64,000 nt of DNA, from contig UQSG01000011.1 in the NCBI GenBank assembly GCA_900543695.1, positions 3,214-67,213 on the forward strand. Direction: 5' to 3'. The translations under genes and the position numbers were made by a program. Numbering within the stretch: the first letter of the stretch is position 1; each line of letters begins with the position of its first letter. The stretch is from an uncultured Clostridium sp. (GTDB lineage: Bacteria > Bacillota > Clostridia > UBA1212 > UBA1255). Positions 10,000-18,753 of the stretch are shown here, piece after piece. The notes under the pieces are model-generated. The model ran no database searches. It had not been told where the DNA came from and saw only the letters and a list, made by a program, of their open reading frames with translations.

Positions 10000-11484
10000 A
10001 TGTTTAAGAAATTACGTTTCACCATTATATGGATCCTTGCGATTGCGCTGCTCGTTTCTTTTGCCGGCTGCTCCGGAAATGACAGCGATGAGGAGGAAAA
10101 CGGACCGTCTTCTTCTGCGAATCCTGTTCCGGAGGATCTGGCAGGAAATATAACGATTTCCGCATATAAGAATTATGAGAACGACAACGATCTGTTTATG
10201 TTTGCGCAGGCGTATGCGCTGCAATATCCCAGCGTAGACGTTCAGATTGATGCAGATTATTCGTATGATGAATATTTTGCAACATTGGATGAGCGGATCG
10301 AAAGCGGCGAGATCGGCGACGTGGTGCTGATCAGCTCGGAGCAGCTGCCGGAATATGTGGAAAAAGGGTGGATCCTGGACCTGAGCAGCGATGCAGAGGG
10401 AATCATAGATTATACATCTGCCAGCTTTGACCGGCTGTATCCCTCAGAGGAATATATGGAGGCCGCATATAATGCATCCCTGTATGAGGGAAGAATGTAT
10501 ATGTGTCCTGTGGAATACCTGAACCAGGTAGTTATTCTGAATCTTGATTTACTGGAAGCGGCGGGGATTGAGGATCCTGTTCCATCGGACGACTGGACGT
10601 GGGATGAGCTGTACGAATATGCGCAAAAGCTTTCGGAAAGCGGCGTGGAAACGCCCGTCCTGATGAATTATACGGATTATGCAATCTGGGGCGCTTTCGC
10701 AAGAGGCTTTGGCGGCGCTTTGTATAACGATGTTTCCTTTGCTGATAAAACTACGGAGCTGAACTTTACGGATCCGGATGTGATTGAAGGATTAAAATAT
10801 CTGGCAGACCGTTTTCTCCGTACGGGATACGCTGCGGACAAGACGACGGCAGAGGTAACAAGCGAAGAGCTCTCTCAGTACGGAATCATCGTAGCGGATC
10901 ATTCTGACGTAGTCAGATGGCAGGAGGCGCTGTCCCAGGATGCGGAAAACGGCGGATTTGAATGGGAATTTGCTCATTTTCCTGGATTTGAAGGAGCAGA
11001 CGGTACGATATATAAGAGTATTGGCGTGAAAACGCTTGGCTTAGCTGTTATTAACCATGAAGTGATCGACGCCCTGAATAGCGGAAATACCGATATTGAT
11101 AAGACGGAGGAAGAAATTCAGGCGGAAATCGAGGCGCGGGAGAATACAGAGAAGAATGCCAAGGCCCTTGCGCTGTACGCAATGGTTGAGGATGCTTCTA
11201 TTGCGTATTGCGGAGAGCTCGGCTACAAGGTTCCGGCGCTGAAGTCTGCCAATACCATGAAATTTTGGCGGGAATTCCCTGTCTCCGGTAAGAATACATC
11301 GGTATTTTCTCTCTATTCAGATTATGATTATCCAGCCGTTCTTACGTCTTTTATGACGTGGAGCGCCTCCGGAGAGATTAGAGACAGTATCGACGAGATC
11401 TTTAAGACGTATGCGGAAAACACAGAGCTGATGTATATCGATGATCTCCTTCAGGAGATTCAGGACGCTGCCAATGCAAGCTGA
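10000..11484 (+). CDS. ABC transporter substrate-binding lipoprotein
   Basis: 494 residues from ATG at 10000. A GTG at 9982 is in frame but lies before the Shine-Dalgarno sequence CGGAGG (9986-9991), so the later start is chosen. The N-terminus is a lipoprotein signal with lipobox 'FAGC', followed by an Asp/Glu/Ser-rich linker. The remainder resembles an SBP_bac_1 sugar-binding protein ('NQVVILNLDLLEAAGIEDP', 'DDWTWDELYEYAQKL'). It is expected to be membrane-tethered outside the cell and to feed the second permease pair. It closes the first transcription unit; a strong promoter follows in the gap. Confidence 0.88.
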   Translation: MFKKLRFTIIWILAIALLVSFAGCSGNDSDEEENGPSSSANPVPEDLAGNITISAYKNYENDNDLFMFAQAYALQYPSVDVQIDADYSYDEYFATLDERIESGEIGDVVLISSEQLPEYVEKGWILDLSSDAEGIIDYTSASFDRLYPSEEYMEAAYNASLYEGRMYMCPVEYLNQVVILNLDLLEAAGIEDPVPSDDWTWDELYEYAQKLSESGVETPVLMNYTDYAIWGAFARGFGGALYNDVSFADKTTELNFTDPDVIEGLKYLADRFLRTGYAADKTTAEVTSEELSQYGIIVADHSDVVRWQEALSQDAENGGFEWEFAHFPGFEGADGTIYKSIGVKTLGLAVINHEVIDALNSGNTDIDKTEEEIQAEIEARENTEKNAKALALYAMVEDASIAYCGELGYKVPALKSANTMKFWREFPVSGKNTSVFSLYSDYDYPAVLTSFMTWSASGEIRDSIDEIFKTYAENTELMYIDDLLQEIQDAANAS

Positions 11485-11556
11485 GCGCTGCAAAATACCG
11501 TTGATTTATTTAATTTGGTTTAAATATTTTGTAAAATCAGCGATTAAGCGCGCCAG

Positions 11557-11570
11557 TCAAAGCGTTTGTA
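11557..11570. promoter_or_regulatory. cre-like / LacI-type dyad upstream of a promoter
   Basis: The dyad CAAA-GCG-TTTG ends two bases before the -35 box of the promoter for the third binding-protein gene. It partly matches the catabolite-responsive element consensus, with about three mismatches, so a LacI-family or CcpA-type regulator is possible. Assigned by eye only. Confidence 0.25.
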
Positions 11571-11572
11571 TA

Positions 11573-11601
11573 TTGACAAAACCAGTGGATATGGTTAAGA
11601 T
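11573..11601 (+). promoter_or_regulatory. Vegetative promoter for the third solute-binding protein gene
   Basis: TTGACA (11573-11578), a 17-bp spacer, then TAAGAT (11596-11601). Transcription should start near 11608, giving a ~40-base leader before the ribosome binding site TAGGAGG. This makes the downstream binding-protein gene independently expressible. Confidence 0.75.
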
Positions 11602-11649
11602 GAAATCGTATTGTTGTAATAGAATAACTTTAGTAGGAGGTCACAGTTA

Positions 11650-13008
11650 ATGAAGAAGTATTTGAAAAGTGCATCAGTGCTTTTGCTGATCCTTGTCATG
11701 ACGTTCACCATGGTTGCCTGTAAGAAACCGCCGATGTTAACGCAGGATGATATTGATGCGGCTCTTGAAGAAGAAGGCGAACCGGAAGGCGAAATCACGT
11801 TTACGTATTCTCCGGCGGCTACCAGCGCAGACTACAAGCAGGCAGCGGATAAGTTTGTGACGGCATTTGAGCAGAAGTACACGAACGTAACGGTGGAGCG
11901 CGATTACACGGCGACTTCGGATAACCGAATCGCTTCCGCGGATATCGGAGATGTTTTCTATTTTGCGGAGACGCAGACGTACAAATATGCGGTGCAGGAC
12001 AGAGCGCTTATCCCGCTGGATGGTTTTATAACGAAGTTCGGTATCAGCCAAAACGACGTTTACGGCGGTATTTATCGTCTCGGTCTTGTAAACGGCCGTC
12101 TGTATTTCGTCCCCAGAGACTACAATCAGATAGTTTTGATTTACAATAAATCGGCCATTACGGAAGCCGGATTGAATGCGGAGATCAGACCGGAATGGAC
12201 CTGGGAGGAATTCCAGGACATCTGCGAGCGGCTGTATGATCCGGAGGGAGAAGATTATTATCCGCTGAATCTGAATCTGACATATTCACCTGTATATGTT
12301 CCGTTCTTCGAAGCCTATGCGTCGAGAGACGCATGGTGCAACACCACGGAGAAGAAGATTACATTTATCGATGAAAACGGCGATATTTTAAGAGCGATCG
12401 GCGAAGCGCTGGACATGGCAAGAAAATACTATGTCATGATTCCTTCGGTAAATGAGAGTGCGGAAGACATCGCAGGCAGGGAGTATATCTTTAAAACGGA
12501 CGTATATCCGACCATACAGGCAACCGGCAAGCAATTTGACAACAGGGATGTCGACTGGGATATCATTAATATGCCGCTCTTCCAGAATCCTTCCTTCGGA
12601 TGCGGCGCATCGGGAGTGGGCGTCTTTGCAAGAACGCAGAACGTAACGGCTGCCGCAGCGCTGGCGCTCTTTTTCCTGACACCGGAAGGACAGCGGGCCT
12701 TCAATTCCGGTACGGGCGGTTCTGTTCCCCTGCTGAAGTCCCTGGATGACGAGGGTTATGATGCTTGGAAATATCCGGACGATCCGGCATGGAGCGGAAA
12801 GAACTGGGATGCGTTTGTATATCTGGCAGATACGGCTTCCACGCCTGGTCAGGTAAACTGCAGAATGCCAATCGATGTTGCTGAGGCGATCGAGGCGGAT
12901 ATCAGGAATATCTTGTCAAGAGACCTGGCAGGAACTGAAAGCTATCAGGACGGATTTAGAGAACTTGAGACGAGATGTAATGAAATTTGGTCATTGCTGA
13001 CGGTATAA
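11650..13008 (+). CDS. ABC transporter substrate-binding lipoprotein (own promoter)
   Basis: 452 residues with a lipoprotein signal and lipobox 'MVAC'. SBP_bac_1-like features include 'YNQIVLIYNKSAITEAGL' and 'PEWTWEEFQDICERL'. It is the third binding protein of the island but is set apart by 165 bp with its own promoter and is closed by a strong terminator. An excess of binding proteins over pores is common when one is expressed separately or recognises a related ligand; that use is inference. It is similar to, but clearly diverged from, the preceding binding protein. Confidence 0.88.
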   Translation: MKKYLKSASVLLLILVMTFTMVACKKPPMLTQDDIDAALEEEGEPEGEITFTYSPAATSADYKQAADKFVTAFEQKYTNVTVERDYTATSDNRIASADIGDVFYFAETQTYKYAVQDRALIPLDGFITKFGISQNDVYGGIYRLGLVNGRLYFVPRDYNQIVLIYNKSAITEAGLNAEIRPEWTWEEFQDICERLYDPEGEDYYPLNLNLTYSPVYVPFFEAYASRDAWCNTTEKKITFIDENGDILRAIGEALDMARKYYVMIPSVNESAEDIAGREYIFKTDVYPTIQATGKQFDNRDVDWDIINMPLFQNPSFGCGASGVGVFARTQNVTAAAALALFFLTPEGQRAFNSGTGGSVPLLKSLDDEGYDAWKYPDDPAWSGKNWDAFVYLADTASTPGQVNCRMPIDVAEAIEADIRNILSRDLAGTESYQDGFRELETRCNEIWSLLTV

Positions 13009-13049
13009 AGGTTTTGCAGATTTGATCGCTGCCGGATGAAGCAGCGGGA

Positions 13050-13085
13050 CGGCGCCGGAATTCTTCGGAATCCGGCGCCGTTTTT
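13050..13085 (+). terminator. Rho-independent terminator
   Basis: A GC-rich stem (CGGCGCCGGA... paired with ...TCCGGCGCCG, one bulged A, TTCG loop) followed by TTTTT. It ends the binding-protein transcript. The convergent gene begins its stop at 13103. Confidence 0.9.
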
Positions 13086-13102
13086 ATGTCTTAATAATCC
13101 GT

Positions 13103-14047
13103 TTACAGAAAAAAGAAAAGCGCTGCGGTAATCAGCGGGGCGAGCAGAGACTGAAGCAATTTCCCGATAAAATAATATTTAATTTTAATTTTACCGGAGG
13201 CCAGAATGCCGCACACCTGCATATGGACGGAACAGCCGGACCAGGCGCTGAAGGCGGAGAACAGCATATACTTTAATATGGGATTTGTGGTCTGAACGCT
13301 TTCTCCAAGACTGCGGAGTCCCCCGGTAATTTCCAAAAAGGAATAGGCCGCCGAATAAATAAAATCAGACAGGCAGGGAATCAATTTCAGCAGCGATGTC
13401 ACGGAAGAAAAAAAGATAATTACGGCGCCGACGTACAGTACAGTATTAAGAGAAGAAAGAAGTGCGGCAGGAATGTCGGTTTTGCCCTGGATCGGGGCAG
13501 TTCCGCATAATCCGGGGGCAGCGGAGCTGCGGCGGACGCGGCAAAGCAGAATACCGCTGCCCAGAGAAGCAAGCGTGACGGAAAGCCAAATCAGAAGACC
13601 GCTCCGAATACTGCCTAAATATGCACTGCCTACAATCGAGGCCATAAATACGGGGCCTACATTATTTGTAAAAGACGAAAGACGTTCAGCCTCTTCCTCC
13701 GTGATATCTCCTCTTGCCTTTAAATCACATGTGATTTTCGCCCCGATCGGAAAGCCGCAGAGGCAGCCCAGAATAATGGGCGCGATGCAGCTTCCGGGAA
13801 GATGCATAACACGCTCCATAAGCGGTTTTACAGGCTTTGCTATGCGCGTCAGAAATCCACCGGATACAATGAGCGAGGAAAGCACATAAAACGGAAACAT
13901 TGTGGGAAGAACCGTGTTCAGGAACATCATAACGGCGTTCCTTGTCTCCGGAACACAGCTCTCGCTGAAAATTACAAAGAAAAGAATCAGTATGAACGAA
14001 AAAATCCCGATGATGGATGAAAGAAGCATACCACACCGCCAAAGCAT
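13103..14047 (-). CDS. ylbJ: YlbJ-like nucleoside-recognition (Gate) domain membrane protein
   Basis: 314 residues with about eight membrane segments. The signature stretches 'VLPTMFPFYVLSSLIVSGG', 'CGFPIGAKITCDL' and 'EEAERLSSFTNNVGPVF' match the YlbJ/SpoVM-A type Gate proteins linked to sporulation in Firmicutes. The transported compound is unknown. A TATAAT (14053-14058, minus strand) lies only 5-6 bases before the first ATG, so translation from the second ATG (14029) may be more likely. It stands alone, divergent from metA and convergent with the sugar island. The family call is good; the exact symbol is less sure. Confidence 0.75.
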   Translation of the reverse strand: MLWRCGMLLSSIIGIFSFILILFFVIFSESCVPETRNAVMMFLNTVLPTMFPFYVLSSLIVSGGFLTRIAKPVKPLMERVMHLPGSCIAPIILGCLCGFPIGAKITCDLKARGDITEEEAERLSSFTNNVGPVFMASIVGSAYLGSIRSGLLIWLSVTLASLGSGILLCRVRRSSAAPGLCGTAPIQGKTDIPAALLSSLNTVLYVGAVIIFFSSVTSLLKLIPCLSDFIYSAAYSFLEITGGLRSLGESVQTTNPILKYMLFSAFSAWSGCSVHMQVCGILASGKIKIKYYFIGKLLQSLLAPLITAALFFFL

Positions 14048-14052
14048 GAATC

Positions 14053-14083
14053 ATTATAATATATTTATGCCGGATATGGACAA
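14053..14083 (-). promoter_or_regulatory. Possible promoter for the YlbJ-like gene
   Basis: On the minus strand TTGTCC and TATAAT are separated by 19 bases. The spacing is long, and the -10 box is very close to the annotated ATG, which would favour the second start codon. Confidence 0.3.
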
Positions 14084-14152
14084 TTATCACGCCGGAGTGT
14101 AAAATAAGAAAGATCTGCTATTTGCTTCCGCGTACGGAGAAAGGATGAGCGC

Positions 14153-15103
14153 ATGCCGATAAAGATACCGAATGATTTGCCAGCGGCGGAAACGCTGCAG
14201 AAGGAACATGTATTTGTGATGCACGAAAACATGGCGTTTCATCAGGATATCCGCCCGCTGAAGATTGCAATAATGAATTTGATGCCAACAAAAATCGTGA
14301 CCGAGACACAGCTTCTGCGTCTGCTCAGCAATACGCCGCTGCAGGTGGAGCCGACGCTGCTTCATCCGGCGACACACCGTTCAAAAAATACCTCGCTCAG
14401 TCACCTGAACGCGTTCTACGTAACGCCGGACGCTGTAAAAAACGAAAAATTCGACGGCTTGATTATCACTGGAGCGCCGGTCGAACAGCTGCCCTTTCAA
14501 GAGGTTGGATACTGGGACGAGCTATGCCGCCTGATGGAATGGTCGCGTATGAATGTGACGACAACGCTTCATATTTGCTGGGGCGCGCAGGCAGGGCTGT
14601 TTTATCATTACGGAATTGATAAGTGCCTGCTGGAGAAGAAGCTGTTCGGTGTTTTCGAGCATAAATCACACAACCGTGTAGCCCGTCTGCTCCGCGGCTT
14701 TGACGATTGCTTTTACGTGCCGCATTCGCGCTACACAGGCATCCGAATGAAGGACGTCGAGAAGGAACCGGATCTGGATATTCTGGCGACTTCCGACCGG
14801 GCGGGCCTTTGCATCTGTGCTTCTCATGACAGACGGCAGATTTTTATGCTTGGCCACTTGGAATATGACAGAGATACGCTGAAGCTGGAATATGAGAGGG
14901 ATCGGGCAAAGGGACTGGCAACCGCAATTCCCGAAAACTATTTCCCGGACGATGATCCGGCGAAAACTCCGTATTTTAAATGGAAAAGTCATGCTTATCT
15001 GCTGTACGCCAACTGGCTTAATTATTATGTTTATCAGGCTACGCCATACGATCTCAGTCATATTACTATGGAGTTCAAGCCTCCCGTCGGACACGAGGAA
15101 TGA
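14153..15103 (+). CDS. metA: Homoserine O-acetyltransferase (MetA family)
   Basis: 316 residues, the usual MetA length. It acylates L-homoserine in the first committed step of methionine synthesis. The catalytic residues fall at the classical numbers: Cys142 in 'HICWGAQAG', and His235 and Glu237 in 'GHLEYD'. Residue 111 in 'GAPVEQL' is Glu; in characterised MetA proteins Glu at this position goes with acetyl-CoA and Gly with succinyl-CoA, so this is predicted to be an acetyltransferase (known from the family, not tested here). ATG is preceded by GAAAGGATG. The gap upstream is ~105 bp, with no room for a typical SAM riboswitch plus promoter. No other methionine gene is adjacent. Confidence 0.93.
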   Translation: MPIKIPNDLPAAETLQKEHVFVMHENMAFHQDIRPLKIAIMNLMPTKIVTETQLLRLLSNTPLQVEPTLLHPATHRSKNTSLSHLNAFYVTPDAVKNEKFDGLIITGAPVEQLPFQEVGYWDELCRLMEWSRMNVTTTLHICWGAQAGLFYHYGIDKCLLEKKLFGVFEHKSHNRVARLLRGFDDCFYVPHSRYTGIRMKDVEKEPDLDILATSDRAGLCICASHDRRQIFMLGHLEYDRDTLKLEYERDRAKGLATAIPENYFPDDDPAKTPYFKWKSHAYLLYANWLNYYVYQATPYDLSHITMEFKPPVGHEE

Positions 15104-15112
15104 GAATTAGGT

Positions 15113-15141
15113 TTGTATTTTCCCTGTTTTCATTGTATAAT
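15113..15141 (+). promoter_or_regulatory. Promoter for the propeller / leucine-rich-repeat gene pair
   Basis: TTGTAT (15113-15118), 17-bp spacer, TATAAT (15136-15141). The predicted start near 15148 gives a ~45-base leader. Confidence 0.65.
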
Positions 15142-15191
15142 AAACGGGAATTGAAAAGCGGAACGGATGAAACGATGGGGCTGGTTGTCTG

Positions 15192-16733
15192 ATGCGTCGC
15201 AATATCGGAAAGACTTATATCAAAAAGGAAAAAAAGTGGAATCTCATCATAACGCTGATTACAATCGCTGTTGTGGCGGTTGTCATTGCGGTGATAGAGC
15301 TTTTGCCCGGCAGCGCGCCGGAGCTTGGCTACTCTGACATGAACGGCGTAGGACGCTCCTTTTTGTATCCTTTTGTTTTTCTTGACAGCAACAGCAATCT
15401 GTATCTTATGAAGGAGGACTGCACTGTGACGGCGATTGACGATGCCGTTGCGGCGCCGGTTCATGATTCCGTAAACGACCAAATCTATTATCTCAGAAAT
15501 AATATACTTTATGAGTATTCGATTAAGTCTAACGAGCGAGTCGCCCTGTGCGAGAACGTTACTGGCTTCAGCCTGATGGGAAACCGCAGGGCGATCGTTT
15601 GCACAAATACATCAAATCAGATCCAGCTTTATTTGTTTAAAGGAGACCAAACCCGGCTTTTGAGCGAAACGCGTGACGGGGAACCGTCCGCGTCCGCGTA
15701 CGCGGTATCTTCCGAGGGCGTGCTGCTTGCGGACGGCGGAAAGCTTATCTACAGCGACTACACCGGGCAGATGCGCACGATAAGCGAAAATCTGAATTCC
15801 TCCAGAAAATTTTATCTTTCAAAAGATGGCGGAAAAATCTGCTATTACGAGGGCGATATCATGTATATCGCTGATACGGACGGAAACATACTTCTGAGCT
15901 CTGTCAATGCGCAGCCGGTATTATCTCAAGTGGAGCCGGTGCTGCTCGATCCCTCTACAAAGGAGCTGGACAGCGACGGCAGCGTTCCGTTCCGGTATTT
16001 TCTCAGCGATATCAGCATGGTTTACCATCCTGAGCAAAACGGTGCGTCCGAATACACGGCGGGGCTGCTGCAGTATTTAGACGGAGATGAGCTGAAGGAA
16101 ATCGCGAGAAACGTGTATCGACTGCTTTACTACTCCGAGGCCGACGATTTTCTGCTTTATTCCGTGCTGAATGGGGATGGAATGGATATTTATATGACAT
16201 CAAAGGGCGGAGCGCCTGAGAAGCAGATCAGCTGCGGGGTCAATGCCAGATTTATTTTTGATGCAAGGACAAACTATCTGTATTATCAGGAAGCGGACGG
16301 GCTGCTTTGCCGGTATAATATATATGACGTTCGCCAGAAGAGCGTTACGGTTGCTGAAAACACCGGGAATATTTATAATTATTATAATAAACCGTTTATT
16401 GCCTATGAAAATGCGGACGGGAGCGAGCTGTATCTCGTTTTAAAGAATCAGATCGAGCGCTTCGATGCAGCCTTTGAAATGAGGCTTTACGGCAGAAGCA
16501 ATGAAATCTATTTATTGTGCCGGCAGAATGGGGATGGACTGATGTCGCTGGACTATGTCGTCGAAGATAAAATGACCAGAATTGCAGGCAACGTCGGGAC
16601 AAACGTTTTTTTTGACCGGGATATGGAATATATCGTTTATAATTCGGATGCCAAGCTGTACGTCTGGCATAATGGAGAAATCACGTGCGCCGGAGAGTAT
16701 CAGGATGTAAAAGCGGTGGATATCATAAAATGA
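15192..16733 (+). CDS. Membrane-anchored propeller-like protein of unknown function
   Basis: 513 residues. A basic N-terminal tail, one transmembrane helix at ~18-36, and a ~470-residue outer part made of repeating short beta motifs ('LYLMKEDCTVTAIDDAV', 'IYYLRNNILYEYSIKSN', 'KICYYEGDIMYIADTDGN'), as in TolB/WD40-like or DUF5050-type propellers. No enzymatic motif was found. It has its own promoter, and its stop overlaps an ATG of the leucine-rich-repeat lipoprotein gene, so the two products probably work together at the cell surface. Not recognised as a named protein. Confidence 0.6.
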   Translation: MRRNIGKTYIKKEKKWNLIITLITIAVVAVVIAVIELLPGSAPELGYSDMNGVGRSFLYPFVFLDSNSNLYLMKEDCTVTAIDDAVAAPVHDSVNDQIYYLRNNILYEYSIKSNERVALCENVTGFSLMGNRRAIVCTNTSNQIQLYLFKGDQTRLLSETRDGEPSASAYAVSSEGVLLADGGKLIYSDYTGQMRTISENLNSSRKFYLSKDGGKICYYEGDIMYIADTDGNILLSSVNAQPVLSQVEPVLLDPSTKELDSDGSVPFRYFLSDISMVYHPEQNGASEYTAGLLQYLDGDELKEIARNVYRLLYYSEADDFLLYSVLNGDGMDIYMTSKGGAPEKQISCGVNARFIFDARTNYLYYQEADGLLCRYNIYDVRQKSVTVAENTGNIYNYYNKPFIAYENADGSELYLVLKNQIERFDAAFEMRLYGRSNEIYLLCRQNGDGLMSLDYVVEDKMTRIAGNVGTNVFFDRDMEYIVYNSDAKLYVWHNGEITCAGEYQDVKAVDIIK

Positions 16734-16747
16734 GGAAAGGAATCACG

Positions 16748-17857
16748 ATGCAGGTCAAAATCGGAATGATTGCGGCAATTTTGTGTCTGGGCTCCGCCGC
16801 CGCGTCAGGTTGTAAGGGCAGCTTCCCGACCGCTCCTCCGACACTGGCGGCGCCGACTGCGGTGGCTACGGCGACTCCTGCGGGCAGTGCTGCTCCTGCG
16901 CCGACCGTAACACCGGACGCTGAGCAGGAAATTCATTTTACAGATATTAACCTAGAAACAGTTGTGAGAGAAAAAATTGGAAAAAGCATCGGTGCGATCC
17001 GGCGGGCGGACGTGGAAAATATTACGGAGCTCAGCGCTCGCGTCAGAGGAATTACTTCAATCGAATCATTGCGCTATTTTACGAGCCTGGAGGAACTCGA
17101 TCTGTACGGAAACAGGATCACGGATTTTTCCGTTCTGGCAGAGCTGCCTTCTCTCAAAAAGCTGAATATTGCGAAAAATTATAATATTTTGACTCCGAAC
17201 ACGTCGGGAGCTTCCGGCCTGGATCTTACGCCTTTGAAAGGCCTGGTGCTTCTGGAAGAGCTGGACGCTTCCGACAATATGCTGACGGATCTGACGGTGC
17301 TTGGCTCTCTTTCGGCGCTGCAGACCTTGACGCTTGCCAATAACCGCATTACGGACATTTCGCCGCTTGCCGGCTGCAAATCTCTTACATATGTAGATTT
17401 GTCTTATAATTACGGTCTGAATTCAGACAATACGGAACGGGGAATTTCTGATTTATCTCCGCTGTTTGAAAATACGCAGCTCCGGACTCTGATCGCCGGC
17501 CACAATCTGATCTCTGATGTGGAGGGAATCGACGCGCTGGAGGAGCTGTCTTATTTGGACCTTACAGACAATTATCTGGATTCCCTGGCGCCGCTTGCTG
17601 AGGCAGCAAGCCTGGAAACCGTGCTGCTTCACAGTAATGCGCTTACGTCTCTGGATCCGCTGGCGGGCAATACTACGATCCGGACGCTTGACGTTTCTCT
17701 GAATATGATCTCGAACTTTGATGCAATCAACACGATGCCTGCGCTCCGCAGCCTAACATGGGAACAGAACAACATTCAGGATTACAGTGCAATCGATGCG
17801 TTTGAAGAACGTATGAGCGCACTGCAAAACCGCAGACAGAAGCTGCAGGGGAATTAA
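16748..17857 (+). CDS. Leucine-rich-repeat lipoprotein
   Basis: 369 residues from ATG at 16748, chosen because GAGGAAAGG (16732-16740) sits just ahead of it; longer in-frame starts at 16685 and 16730 have no such site. A lipoprotein signal with lipobox 'ASGC' is followed by a Thr/Pro/Ala linker (~25-60), then about nine internalin-type leucine-rich repeats of ~22 residues ('LEELDLYGNRITDFSVLAEL', 'LQTLTLANNRITDISPLAG'). Such repeats bind proteins or glycans; the partner is unknown. It is coupled to the propeller-like gene upstream, and rbgA begins two bases after its stop. Confidence 0.8.
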   Translation: MQVKIGMIAAILCLGSAAASGCKGSFPTAPPTLAAPTAVATATPAGSAAPAPTVTPDAEQEIHFTDINLETVVREKIGKSIGAIRRADVENITELSARVRGITSIESLRYFTSLEELDLYGNRITDFSVLAELPSLKKLNIAKNYNILTPNTSGASGLDLTPLKGLVLLEELDASDNMLTDLTVLGSLSALQTLTLANNRITDISPLAGCKSLTYVDLSYNYGLNSDNTERGISDLSPLFENTQLRTLIAGHNLISDVEGIDALEELSYLDLTDNYLDSLAPLAEAASLETVLLHSNALTSLDPLAGNTTIRTLDVSLNMISNFDAINTMPALRSLTWEQNNIQDYSAIDAFEERMSALQNRRQKLQGN

Positions 17858-17858
17858 A

Positions 17859-18752
17859 ATGGATAGAGAAAATATCAACAGAAAACAGATCCAATGGTTT
17901 CCGGGTCATATGGCACGGGCGCGCCGGATCCTCGGGGAAAATTTGAAGCTGGTAGATATCGTGCTTGAAATTGTAGATGCAAGGATTCCATTCTCCAGCA
18001 GAAATCCGGAAATCGACAGGATCCTCGGACAGAAGCCGCGGATCCTGCTTGGAAATAAAAGGGATCTTTCGGATCCCAATCAAAACGGATTCTGGAAAAA
18101 CTATTATGCGGGGAAGGGCATCCGTATGCATTATACGGACTGCAGAAGCGGCGCGGGCGTGAAGGAGGTCCTTTCTGCAATTAGGGAAACGATGGATGAG
18201 AAATTCAAGCGCTTTGCGGGGGCGGGACGGCGGCCTCCCGTCATACGGGCTATGGCCGTAGGAATTCCAAACGTGGGGAAGTCTTCCCTGATTAATCGGA
18301 TCGTAGGACGCGGCGCAGCGGGAACGGGCGATCGTCCCGGCATCACGAGAAACAAGCAGTGGCTGAGGATTCGAGAGGATATTCATCTGCTCGATACGCC
18401 CGGCCTGCTCTGGCCGAAGTTCGAGGACGAACGGTGCGCCTATCGGCTTGCCGCTACGGGAGCGATCAAAAATGACGTCCTTGACGTACAGGATATCGCG
18501 CTTTTTTTACTGCGGTATATTACCGAACAATATCCCGGACTGATGGAAGAGAAATACGGCTTCAGTACCGAGAAAATGGCGGATCCTGCTGACATTTTGC
18601 TGGCATGCGGCAGGCGCAGGGGCTGTCTCGCTAAAGGAGGCGCGGTGGATTTGCTCCGGGCCGCGAATCTTGTGCTGGACGATTTCCAAAGCGGAAAGCT
18701 GGGACGGATTACATTAGACGGACCGGAGCTGCTGAATCCGGCGGAGCAGTGA
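17859..18752 (+). CDS. rbgA: Ribosome biogenesis GTPase RbgA (YlqF)
   Basis: 297 residues. A circularly permuted GTPase that acts in late maturation of the 50S subunit. The motif order shows the permutation: G4 'GNKRD' near 62, then G1 'GIPNVGKSS' near 133, then G3 'DTPG' near 178. The N-terminal 'QWFPGHMARA' is characteristic. It is followed by a helical C-terminal domain. rnhB starts 1 bp after its stop, the same order (rbgA-rnhB) as in Bacillus. Confidence 0.95.
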   Translation: MDRENINRKQIQWFPGHMARARRILGENLKLVDIVLEIVDARIPFSSRNPEIDRILGQKPRILLGNKRDLSDPNQNGFWKNYYAGKGIRMHYTDCRSGAGVKEVLSAIRETMDEKFKRFAGAGRRPPVIRAMAVGIPNVGKSSLINRIVGRGAAGTGDRPGITRNKQWLRIREDIHLLDTPGLLWPKFEDERCAYRLAATGAIKNDVLDVQDIALFLLRYITEQYPGLMEEKYGFSTEKMADPADILLACGRRRGCLAKGGAVDLLRAANLVLDDFQSGKLGRITLDGPELLNPAEQ

Positions 18753-18753
18753 T

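Noticed and set aside
14048..14152. SAM riboswitch ahead of metA
   Set aside because: The gap is ~105 bp and shared with a divergent gene; no SAM-I or SAM-II type core could be recognised.
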